From contig OMQZ01000063.1 of NCBI GenBank assembly GCA_900313355.1, positions 1-5,779 on the forward strand: a stretch of DNA of 5,779 nt. The letters are read 5' to 3'. Shown here piece after piece: positions 1-5,779 of the stretch. The number at the start of each line of letters is the position of its first letter. The first letter of the stretch is position 1. This DNA comes from an uncultured Rhodospirillaceae bacterium. Lineage in GTDB: Bacteria; Pseudomonadota; Alphaproteobacteria; RF32; CAG-239. A program made the position numbers and the translations under genes. The notes below the pieces were generated by a model, which saw nothing but the letters and a program-made list of their open reading frames with translations, did no database searches and was not told the DNA's origin.

Positions 1-566
1 ATTTTCCAAATCAAATAGATTCAAAGCGGATTGTTTTAGAAAGACCTCATCCAATATCAACAGAATTGGCACAGGAAATTTATGCGGAAGTTTCGGATTC
101 TGTAGATCATTTGGGGCAATGGCTTCCATGGGCGAGCAAAACATATGGCATTGAAGACGAACTCTCATATTTAAAAGATTGGTGCGAGGCGCATTGGGAA
201 AATGAGGAAGGATTCGCCTATATGATCAGAGAAAAAGAAACAAAAAAATTTATCGGTATGATTGATTTAATGAAAGTGAATCAAAAACATAAATCTGCCG
301 AAATCGGATATTGGCTCACAAAAAAAGCTACCGGAAAAGGTTATATGGTAGAAGCTGTTAAGGCACTCGAAAACGAGGCTTTCAAACAAGGCCTGAATCG
401 TATTGTTATTATGAACGATACAAAGAATATACCATCGGCAAATGTGGCTAAAAATGCAGGCTATCATTTAGACGGTGTGTTGCGTGAAGAAAGATGGTCT
501 GAAACACAGAACCGTTTCAGAGATTCAAATGTGTGGTCGAAATTAAAATCTGATCAGAGAAAATAA
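1..566 (+). CDS. GNAT N-acetyltransferase, RimJ/RimL (YdaF-like) family, 5' end cut by window edge
   Basis: This protein probably transfers an acetyl group from acetyl-CoA to an amino group. RimJ/RimL relatives act on ribosomal protein N-termini, but many have other or unknown substrates, so the target is open. The frame is open from base 3 (187 codons before TAA at 564-566), and the upstream codons read IDSKRIVLERPHPIS, a typical RimL-family beginning. The real start therefore lies just left of the window, and the TTG at 66 is internal. Visible family features are HLGQWLPWASKT early on, then GYWLTKKATGKGYMVEA, whose K-x-T-G-K-G matches the acetyl-CoA pyrophosphate loop (Q/R-x-x-G-x-G/A, with Lys in the first place). 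NIPSANVAKNAGYHLDGVLRE near the C-terminus is the motif B region with its conserved Asn. The length is close to the usual 170-190 residues. It faces a convergent gene across a shared terminator and has no evident link to the glycogen genes. Confidence 0.88.
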   Translation, partial: FPNQIDSKRIVLERPHPISTELAQEIYAEVSDSVDHLGQWLPWASKTYGIEDELSYLKDWCEAHWENEEGFAYMIREKETKKFIGMIDLMKVNQKHKSAEIGYWLTKKATGKGYMVEAVKALENEAFKQGLNRIVIMNDTKNIPSANVAKNAGYHLDGVLREERWSETQNRFRDSNVWSKLKSDQRK

Positions 567-584
567 AAAGGATTCGATTAAAAA

Positions 585-621
585 AAGAGAACGTCACTGC
601 CAAAGCCGGTGACGTTCTTTT
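585..621. terminator. Rho-independent terminator, probably bidirectional
   Basis: A perfect 9-bp stem pairs GAACGTCAC (589-597) with GTGACGTTC (609-617) around an 11-base loop. Outer A-T pairs and one G-T pair can extend it to about 585-621. On the plus strand the right arm runs into TTTT (618-621). On the minus strand the A run at 581-586 gives a U tract after the same hairpin. It sits 18 bases past the acetyltransferase stop and about 20 bases past the stop of the convergent small gene, so it suits both transcripts. Confidence 0.85.
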
Positions 622-641
622 AATATATAAACTCCCAAAAA

Positions 642-878
642 TTACTTTCTGGAAGTTGTTCTTTTAGACGACGTCTTGGAAGTTGTCATCGTTTTTGTAG
701 CTGTGTTTTTTTTAGCTGGTGTAGACTTTTTGCAAGAACCTTTTGAGCCATTGCAAGAAGTGTATTGTTCAACAGCCATAGACCAGAATTTTTCATCTTG
801 ACCCATTGGGCAACCAGCGTTTTGCCATAAATAATAGGCAGCTTCTCTGATGTAATTTTCATTACATTTTGTAGCCAT
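642..878 (-). CDS. Small DUF2934-like protein with a Lys/Ser/Thr-rich C-terminal tail
   Basis: This 78-residue protein has no established function. Residues 9-38 (YIREAAYYLWQNAGCPMGQD, then EKFWSMAVEQ) resemble the short DUF2934 module, whose usual pattern is IreRAYelWeaeGrPeGrdleHWl.A. Residues 43-78 are low-complexity Lys/Ser/Thr/Arg, strongly basic, and like the tails of nucleic-acid-binding or histone-like proteins. There are four cysteines (5, 23, 42, 49), which is notable in so small a protein. No signal peptide or membrane segment is present with this start. The ATG at 878-876 was chosen because GGAGA lies 6 bases upstream and a strong promoter lies just beyond. A longer reading from a TTG at 941 would run through the promoter itself. 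The gene is divergent from glgB and convergent with the acetyltransferase, so it is its own transcription unit. The DUF2934 assignment is by eye. The binding role of the tail is inference. Confidence 0.82.
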   Translation of the reverse strand: MATKCNENYIREAAYYLWQNAGCPMGQDEKFWSMAVEQYTSCNGSKGSCKKSTPAKKNTATKTMTTSKTSSKRTTSRK

Positions 879-884
879 GTTTGT

Positions 885-889
885 TCTCC
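885..889 (-). promoter_or_regulatory. Ribosome binding site of the DUF2934-like gene
   Basis: The minus strand reads GGAGA, then six bases, then ATG at 878. This match to the Shine-Dalgarno consensus decides the start in favour of the 78-residue protein. Confidence 0.8.
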
Positions 890-912
890 ATAAATATATT
901 AAAAACAAATTT

Positions 913-941
913 AATATATACACGATTTTTTTGATAGTCAA
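913..941 (-). promoter_or_regulatory. Sigma-70-type promoter for the DUF2934-like gene
   Basis: The minus strand has TTGACT (941-936) as the -35 box, exactly 17 bases of spacer, and TATATT (918-913) as the -10 box. Each box matches the consensus at five of six positions. Transcription would start near 906, giving a leader of roughly 28 bases that contains the GGAGA site. This is the best promoter match in the window and suggests substantial constitutive expression. Confidence 0.72.
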
Positions 942-962
942 TATTTATTATTTAGAAAAAAG

Positions 963-1028
963 AAAGTTATTTTCTTGCATTTTAATTTAGAACCATTTAT
1001 AGATAGAAATAACAAACAAAATAACTTT
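963..1028. repeat. Perfect 11-bp inverted repeat bracketing the glgB promoter region
   Basis: AAAGTTATTTT (963-973) and AAAATAACTTT (1018-1028) are exact reverse complements, separated by 44 bases, with centres 55 bases apart. The left arm ends just before the candidate -35 box and the right arm lies just past the expected transcription start. A smaller inverted repeat, AAGAAA/TTTCTT with a 5-base gap (960-976), overlaps the left arm. The arms could be paired operator half-sites, or chance in AT-rich DNA. Confidence 0.5.
975..1003 (+). promoter_or_regulatory. Candidate sigma-70-type promoter for the glgB-glgX-malQ operon
   Basis: TTGCAT (975-980), 17 bases of spacer, and TATAGA (998-1003) form a plausible -35/-10 pair. 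The -35 keeps only the TTG of the consensus and the -10 keeps TATA, so it is weaker than the divergent promoter. A start near 1010 would give a leader of about 40 bases. The surrounding sequence is so AT-rich that chance matches are a concern. Confidence 0.45.
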
Positions 1029-1037
1029 AAAAATTAT

Positions 1038-1043
1038 AGGGGA
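1038..1043 (+). promoter_or_regulatory. Ribosome binding site of glgB
   Basis: AGGGGA lies seven bases before the ATG at 1051. Together with family-like N-terminal sequence it supports this start. Confidence 0.75.
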
Positions 1044-1050
1044 AAAACGC

Positions 1051-3252
1051 ATGAATAATTTACTGTCTCAAAACGAAGTAAATGCAATAATAGAGGGCAA
1101 TCACGACAATGTATTTTCTGTGCTTGGAATGCACCGTGATAAGGGAACAAAAAATATTTTTATTCGTGCATTTTTACCCCACACAAATTCTGTTGATATC
1201 TTAAATTATGATGGCAAAAATTTGGGCAAAATGGAAAAAATTGACCCCAGAGGATTCTATCAAATTGAGTTTGGTGCCATCGAAGATTTTAAATATAAGT
1301 TTTTAATTGAAAATGATTTAGGGCAAAAATATGAAAGGGAAGATACATATCGTTTTTTACCGACATTGGGCGATATAGATGAGTATCTTTTTGCCGAAGG
1401 AAACCACCACGAAATATATAAAAAACTCGGTGCACACGTGATGGAAATGGATGGGGTTAAAGGTGTCGGATTTGCTGTTTGGGCACCGAATGCAAAACGT
1501 GTTTCTGTTGTTGGTGATTTTAATATGTGGGATGGATGTATTGATGTAATGCGCAAACATCCTTCATGTGGAATTTGGGATATTTTCATTCCTCAAATCG
1601 GTGAAGGTCATGTTTATAAATTTGAGATAAAAACGAAAGAAGATTACATCTTATTAAAATCAGATCCGTTTGCTTTTTATTCCGAAGTCAGACCGAAAAC
1701 GGCATCAATTGTTTTTGATTTAAATCACTACACATGGAATGATTATGGTTGGATGAATTACCGTGCGACGGCAAACAGTTTTGATAAACCGATTTCTATT
1801 TATGAAGTTCACCTTGGCTCATGGCGCAGAAAAGGATCAAATGGTGAAAGCTATTTAACATATCGCGAGTTTGCTGATTATTTAGTCCCGTATGTCCATA
1901 ACATGGGATTTACACATGTTGAATTTTTGCCGCTGTGCGAACATCCGTTGGATGCATCTTGGGGTTATCAGGTAACCGGTCTTTTTGCCCCGACTTCCAG
2001 ATTCGGTACACCGGATGATTTTCGTTATATGATTGACAGGTTCCATCAGGCAGGAATTGCCGTGATTATGGATTGGGTTCCCGCACACTTTCCAAAAGAT
2101 GCTCATGGGTTGATTGAATTTGATGGAACGTGTTTGTATGAGCATTCAGATCCGCGCAAAGGAGAACATAAAGATTGGGGTACAAAAATTTATAATTACG
2201 GCAGAACGGAAGTCAGCAACATTTTATGTGCAAGCGCTTTATATTGGTTAAAAGAATATCATATTGACGGCTTGCGTGTTGATGCTGTGGCTTCAATGCT
2301 CTATTTAGACTATTCAAGAAAACCGGGAGAGTGGATTCCGAACCAATATGGCGGAAATGAAAACTTGGAAGCAATATCATTTATCAGAAAGATGAATGAG
2401 CTTGTTTATGGTGAAAACACAGGTGTTATGACATGCGCAGAAGAGTCAACGGCATGGCCAATGGTGTCACGACCGACTTCGATGGGCGGACTTGGATTCG
2501 GATATAAATGGAACATGGGTTGGATGAACGACACACTTCGTTATATGAGCCATGAACCGGTTCACAGAAAATATCATCATGGTATGTTAACATTCGGTTT
2601 GTTATACGCATTTAACGAGAATTTTATCTTGCCGATTTCACATGATGAAGTTGTTCACGGAAAAGGTTCAATGCTTTCAAAAATGCCGGGGGATGAATGG
2701 CAAAAATTTGCAAATCTGAGAGCTTATTATGGCTTTATGTGGACACATCCGGGCAAAAAACTTTTATTCATGGGCAACGAATTTGCGCAAGATTGGGAGT
2801 GGAATTCCGAAGAAAGTTTAAGGTGGCATTTGCTCGAATATCCGATGTATAAAGGAATGCAAAACTGCGTTCGTGATTTGAATTTAATGTATCAGGGAAA
2901 TGCGCCGCTTTATGAAGAAGATTTTGACTACAAAGGCTTTGAGTGGATTGAACATTCGAATGCAGACGACAGTGTTATTTCATATATCAGAAAAGGGCAT
3001 AATCCTGACGATTATTTGATTGTTATATGCAATTTCACACCGGTTGTCAGACACAATTATAGAATAGGTGTGACAGAAGCATGTAAATATCAAGAAATTT
3101 TTAACAGTGATGATCCATCATATTGGGGTAGCGGTGTGCGAAACGAAGGACAACTTCAAGCATCATCTCAAGGGTGCAATATGAAACCATATTCAATTGA
3201 AGTTGTGTTGCCGCCGCTCTCAACAATTGTGATTAAACCGATAAGGTGGTAA
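1051..3252 (+). CDS. glgB: 1,4-alpha-glucan (glycogen) branching enzyme GlgB, GH13
   Basis: GlgB cuts an alpha-1,4 glucan chain and reattaches the piece through an alpha-1,6 bond, creating glycogen branches in the cytoplasm. The 733 residues are close to the 728 of E. coli GlgB. The order is an N1 beta-domain (about 10-115, with VFSVLGMHRD), a CBM48 domain (about 125-215, FAVWAPNAKRVSVVGDFNMWDG), a GH13 barrel (about 245-600) and a C-terminal beta-domain (about 625-733). Conserved GH13 regions are DWVPAHF (341-347), GLRVDAVAS with the nucleophile Asp411, CAEEST with the acid Glu464, and SHDEVVHG with the transition-state stabiliser Asp532. Their spacing (53 and 121 residues from the nucleophile) equals that of E. 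coli D405/E458/D526. YEHSDPRKGEHKDWGT and GEWIPNQYGG are further GlgB signatures. No catalytic residue is missing, so the enzyme should be active. It is first in an operon, and glgX starts one base after its TAA. Confidence 0.98.
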   Translation: MNNLLSQNEVNAIIEGNHDNVFSVLGMHRDKGTKNIFIRAFLPHTNSVDILNYDGKNLGKMEKIDPRGFYQIEFGAIEDFKYKFLIENDLGQKYEREDTYRFLPTLGDIDEYLFAEGNHHEIYKKLGAHVMEMDGVKGVGFAVWAPNAKRVSVVGDFNMWDGCIDVMRKHPSCGIWDIFIPQIGEGHVYKFEIKTKEDYILLKSDPFAFYSEVRPKTASIVFDLNHYTWNDYGWMNYRATANSFDKPISIYEVHLGSWRRKGSNGESYLTYREFADYLVPYVHNMGFTHVEFLPLCEHPLDASWGYQVTGLFAPTSRFGTPDDFRYMIDRFHQAGIAVIMDWVPAHFPKDAHGLIEFDGTCLYEHSDPRKGEHKDWGTKIYNYGRTEVSNILCASALYWLKEYHIDGLRVDAVASMLYLDYSRKPGEWIPNQYGGNENLEAISFIRKMNELVYGENTGVMTCAEESTAWPMVSRPTSMGGLGFGYKWNMGWMNDTLRYMSHEPVHRKYHHGMLTFGLLYAFNENFILPISHDEVVHGKGSMLSKMPGDEWQKFANLRAYYGFMWTHPGKKLLFMGNEFAQDWEWNSEESLRWHLLEYPMYKGMQNCVRDLNLMYQGNAPLYEEDFDYKGFEWIEHSNADDSVISYIRKGHNPDDYLIVICNFTPVVRHNYRIGVTEACKYQEIFNSDDPSYWGSGVRNEGQLQASSQGCNMKPYSIEVVLPPLSTIVIKPIRW
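3243..3249 (+). promoter_or_regulatory. glgX ribosome binding site inside the glgB 3' end
   Basis: AAGGTGG, formed by the last sense codons of glgB (Arg-Trp), lies four bases before the glgX ATG at 3254. Ribosomes finishing glgB would uncover or directly reuse it, which suggests translational coupling. Confidence 0.7.
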
Positions 3253-3253
3253 G

Positions 3254-5311
3254 ATGACAGAAAACAGACATATATATCCTTTAGGAGCAACCTTCGACGG
3301 AAAGGGAACAAACTTTGCGTTATTTTCGTCCGGCGCACAAAAAGTTGAACTATGTCTGTTTGATGAAAAAGGGTTAAACGAAACCTCAAGAATTGAGATC
3401 AAAGAAAATGATTGCAACATATGGCATATTTATCTTGAAGGTATTAAGCCCGGTCAAATATACGGATATCGTGTCTACGGAGAATACAATCCGAGCGAGG
3501 GAAAACGTTTTAATCCCAACAAACTTTTGATAGACCCATATGCCAAAAAATTGGTCGGAGAGATTGTTTGGAACAAGGCGATTTTCGGATATGATATTGA
3601 CAGCCCGGATCAAGATTTGTCATTCAGCGAACTTGACAGTGCACCATATGTTCCGAAATCTGTGGTTACGGAAGATAACTTTGATTGGCAAGGTGATATA
3701 CGTCCGAATATTTCATTTGAAGACACAATCATATATGAATTACACACAAAAGGTTATACAAAACTTTTTCCCGATATAAAAGACCAACAAAGAGGAAAAT
3801 TTGCAGGTTTAAGTTCTGATGAAATAATGGCCTATTTTAAATGGCTTGGAATAACATCAATTGAACTTTTGCCCATACAAGCATTTTTTGGTCATCAAAA
3901 GAAAAGAAAGAGAGTTAATTATTGGGGCTATGAAACGTTATCATTTTTTGCTCTTGAAAACAGTTATCTGACAAACAATGACATAAACAGTTTCAAACAG
4001 ATGGTAAAACGTTTGCACCAAAACGGACAAGAAGTTATCTTAGATGTTGTCTATAACCACACGATTGAAGGAAACCACTTAGGGCCGACTTTATGTTATC
4101 GCGGTATTGACAATGAAAGTTATTATACCCTCGATAAAACCAACAAACGTTTTTATTATGACAGCACAGGCTGTGGTGCAAGTTTTAATTTGCAAAACGA
4201 AAATGTTTTAATGCTTGTGATGGATTCGCTTCGGTATTTTGTTCAAGAGATGCACGTTGATGGTTTCAGATTTGATTTAGCTTCAACACTTTCTCGAGAA
4301 GAAACAGAGTTCAAACATAACGGCACATTTTTAAAAACCCTTCAGCAAGATGAAATTTTGCGCACGGTTAAATTGATTATGGAGCCATGGGATATTGGCA
4401 ACAACGGATATCAAATAGGTTCATTTCCGACGGGAGTTGCGGAATGGAACGATCGGTTTAGAGATGTAACGCGTCGTTTTTGGCGCGGCGATGAGAGCCA
4501 GACGGGAGAGTTTGCAAGCCGTCTTGCCGGCTCCAGCGACATCTTCGGACATCATAATCGAAACATATGGAGCAGCATCAATTTTATAACGGCACACGAT
4601 GGTTTTTGTTTAAATGATTTGGTAAGCTATAATCAAAAACACAATGAATCGAACGGTGAAAACAATAAAGACGGAAGCAATGACAACTGGAGTTCAAATT
4701 CGGGTGTTGAAGGCATAACGCTTTCAAAATCTATCCTAAACAAACGCCTCAAACGCGCACGCAATCTAATGTCAACATTGTTGTTTTCGTTCGGAACACC
4801 GATGATTTCGGCAGGTGATGAATTTTTAAGAACGCAGTTCGGAAACAATAACCCATATGCTCAAGACAACATCATCAGTTATTTGGCTTGGGATGCCGTT
4901 AAACCGGAAGACTATAAGTTTGCAAATTTTGTAAAAAACTTAATTGAGTTGCGTCATGAAATGCCCATATTTAAAAGAAGACATTTCTTTGATGGTCAAA
5001 AAGTTGAGGGTACAAATTATAAAGATTTGAGTTGGTATAACGAAAAAGGGGTTGAGTTCACAACCTCTGATTGGCAAAATCCGTCAAGAAAGTTGCTTTC
5101 TTTTTTGGCCTTTGACGGAAAAGATTTTTTATATATGATCTTTAATGCATCATCTAAAAAAATCGAGTGGAAATTACCGGTTCTCAAAAAAACAAAACAA
5201 TGGGAACTTTTGTTTGACACCAGTCTGTCGATAAAAGCGGATAAAATAGAAAATACGGATTCGATAATTGTTCCTGCAGAATGTATTATAGCAATAAAAA
5301 TAGGGAGATAA
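3254..5311 (+). CDS. glgX: Glycogen debranching enzyme GlgX, isoamylase-type GH13
   Basis: GlgX hydrolyses alpha-1,6 branch links, preferring the short outer chains left after phosphorylase has trimmed glycogen, and releases short maltodextrins. The 685 residues are slightly longer than E. coli GlgX (657). An N-terminal CBM48/isoamylase domain begins at YPLGATFDGKGTNFALFSSG (8-27), the usual family opening, and runs to about residue 140. The GH13 barrel follows with DVVYNHT (264-270), DGFRFDLAS with the nucleophile Asp341, KLIMEPWDIG with the acid Glu377, and TAHDGFCLNDLVSYNQKHNE with the stabiliser Asp449. These correspond to E. coli D336, E371 and D443. NGENNKDGSNDNWS (467-480) and GDEFLRTQFGNNNPYAQDN (521-539) are strong GlgX/TreX-type signatures. 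The C-terminal beta-domain spans about 595-685. The start is fixed by position, RBS and family N-terminus. TreX-like trehalose-pathway function is a less likely alternative, since no treY/treZ is seen here. Confidence 0.97.
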   Translation: MTENRHIYPLGATFDGKGTNFALFSSGAQKVELCLFDEKGLNETSRIEIKENDCNIWHIYLEGIKPGQIYGYRVYGEYNPSEGKRFNPNKLLIDPYAKKLVGEIVWNKAIFGYDIDSPDQDLSFSELDSAPYVPKSVVTEDNFDWQGDIRPNISFEDTIIYELHTKGYTKLFPDIKDQQRGKFAGLSSDEIMAYFKWLGITSIELLPIQAFFGHQKKRKRVNYWGYETLSFFALENSYLTNNDINSFKQMVKRLHQNGQEVILDVVYNHTIEGNHLGPTLCYRGIDNESYYTLDKTNKRFYYDSTGCGASFNLQNENVLMLVMDSLRYFVQEMHVDGFRFDLASTLSREETEFKHNGTFLKTLQQDEILRTVKLIMEPWDIGNNGYQIGSFPTGVAEWNDRFRDVTRRFWRGDESQTGEFASRLAGSSDIFGHHNRNIWSSINFITAHDGFCLNDLVSYNQKHNESNGENNKDGSNDNWSSNSGVEGITLSKSILNKRLKRARNLMSTLLFSFGTPMISAGDEFLRTQFGNNNPYAQDNIISYLAWDAVKPEDYKFANFVKNLIELRHEMPIFKRRHFFDGQKVEGTNYKDLSWYNEKGVEFTTSDWQNPSRKLLSFLAFDGKDFLYMIFNASSKKIEWKLPVLKKTKQWELLFDTSLSIKADKIENTDSIIVPAECIIAIKIGR
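5302..5308 (+). promoter_or_regulatory. malQ ribosome binding site inside the glgX 3' end
   Basis: AGGGAGA lies within the last codons of glgX, five bases before the malQ ATG at 5314. As at the glgB/glgX junction, the site is buried in the upstream gene, which points to coupled translation. Confidence 0.7.
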
Positions 5312-5313
5312 AC

Positions 5314-5779
5314 ATGGCAAAAAAACTCTACGAGCTTTGTGAAAAATTAGGCATTGCGACTTCATATTCGGCACAAGGATTACAAGACCATCAGGTTGAA
5401 GACAGCCTGTTGCAGTCTTTTTGTGCTGAACTCGGGATGGATGCGTCTTCTGAAGAAAAGATTGAAGAATCTCTTCAAAAGCTCGAAGAAAGACCCTATA
5501 AAGAAATGCTCAAAACAATATACATTTGTCGCCAAAATTGTTTGAAAATGGATGTATATTTGAAACAAAAAGATGCCGAAGAGCAGATTAAAATGCGCTA
5601 TGTTTCAGGCTCGAACAAAACAAAAAACATCGATTTTGAAAAGAAATTAGAAGACGAAAAGAAAATCGGCAACACGGTTTATCAAAAATATATTCTTGAT
5701 ATCAAAACAGCGCTTGAAATCGGCTATTATGATATCGAAATTCAAATCGGCAAACAAACATATCACACAAAGTTGGCGG
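5314..5779 (+). CDS. malQ: 4-alpha-glucanotransferase (amylomaltase) MalQ, N-terminal part only; 3' end beyond window
   Basis: MalQ moves glucan segments between maltodextrins, so short chains released by GlgX can be remade into longer ones with release of glucose. The frame is open for 155 codons to the window edge. Only the N-terminal extension typical of long proteobacterial MalQ is visible, and the catalytic GH77 barrel is not. Evidence is LYELCEKLGIATSYSAQG (5-22), which matches the family opening L..la...GI...Y.d..G, then QVEDSLLQSFCAELGMD (27-43), EERPYKEMLKTIYICRQN (58-75), and LDIKTALEIGYYDIEIQIGKQ (128-148), which matches the usual lP..LPlGyH.L.l..G segment. The complete protein is normally about 690-720 residues in this subfamily, so roughly three quarters lies outside. 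It starts two bases after the glgX stop, and this context strengthens the call. Similarity of the N-terminal region is moderate, so the call rests on pattern plus neighbours. Confidence 0.85.
   Translation, partial: MAKKLYELCEKLGIATSYSAQGLQDHQVEDSLLQSFCAELGMDASSEEKIEESLQKLEERPYKEMLKTIYICRQNCLKMDVYLKQKDAEEQIKMRYVSGSNKTKNIDFEKKLEDEKKIGNTVYQKYILDIKTALEIGYYDIEIQIGKQTYHTKLA

Noticed and set aside
66..566. Acetyltransferase starting at the TTG at 66
   Set aside because: The frame is open to the left edge and the codons before 66 already read as RimL-family sequence (RIVLERPHPIS), so the gene starts outside the window and the TTG is internal.
879..941. 21-residue hydrophobic N-terminal extension (membrane anchor) on the minus-strand small protein
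   Set aside because: The extension starts at a TTG that is part of the -35 hexamer TTGACT and runs through the -10 box. It has no RBS, whereas the ATG at 878 has GGAGA at ideal spacing. The hydrophobic look comes from translating AT-rich promoter DNA.
1260..2611. Several minus-strand open frames of 61-109 codons opposite glgB
   Set aside because: They lie wholly within a confidently identified gene, have no recognisable protein features and no convincing RBS. They are shadows of the plus-strand coding.
3540..3779. 79-codon plus-strand frame inside glgX
   Set aside because: It is out of frame with an intact GlgX that has all its family motifs, and it has no recognisable features of its own.
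5354..5568. Overlapping short frames on both strands near the 3' end
   Set aside because: They overlap the malQ frame, which is open to the window end, has a good RBS and matches the MalQ N-terminal pattern.
1..5779. tRNA, rRNA, CRISPR array, insertion sequence or attachment site
   Set aside because: No cloverleaf-like sequence, regularly spaced repeats, transposase-like frame or terminal repeats were seen. The window is almost fully accounted for by ordinary genes.

Overview
This window is AT-rich bacterial DNA of Gram-negative, probably proteobacterial, character. The main evidence is three tightly packed glycogen/maltodextrin genes, glgB-glgX-malQ, whose products match the long proteobacterial forms: GlgB with two N-terminal beta-domains, isoamylase-type GlgX, and MalQ with the extended N-terminal region. 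All four stop codons seen are TAA, the Shine-Dalgarno sites are strong, and the code is standard. An AT-rich host- or gut-associated alphaproteobacterium would fit, but that is inference and the sequence alone does not settle it.

Layout. The left edge (1-566, +) holds a RimJ/RimL-type GNAT acetyltransferase that lacks only its first few codons. A 9-bp-stem hairpin flanked by A and T tracts (about 585-621) lies between its stop and the stop of the next gene, which converges on it from the minus strand. It can serve as a terminator in both directions. The minus-strand gene (642-878) encodes a 78-residue protein with a DUF2934-like N-terminal half and a Lys/Ser/Thr tail. It has its own strong promoter (-35 TTGACT, 17-bp spacer, -10 TATATT) and a clear GGAGA ribosome binding site. 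The divergent intergenic region (879-1050) also carries a plausible promoter reading right into glgB, bracketed by a perfect 11-bp inverted repeat.

The right three quarters is the operon. glgB (1051-3252) encodes the alpha-1,4-glucan branching enzyme. One base later glgX (3254-5311) encodes the isoamylase-type debranching enzyme. Two bases after that malQ begins (5314 to the window end, truncated), encoding 4-alpha-glucanotransferase. The ribosome binding sites of glgX and malQ lie inside the last codons of the gene before, so translational coupling is likely. Together the products would make alpha-1,6 branches, remove them from trimmed glycogen, and recycle the released short maltodextrins. 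Glycogen synthase, ADP-glucose pyrophosphorylase and phosphorylase are not in the window and may lie downstream.

No wholly new system is evident. The most interesting point is the small DUF2934-like gene, with its own promoter, divergent to a glycogen operon.
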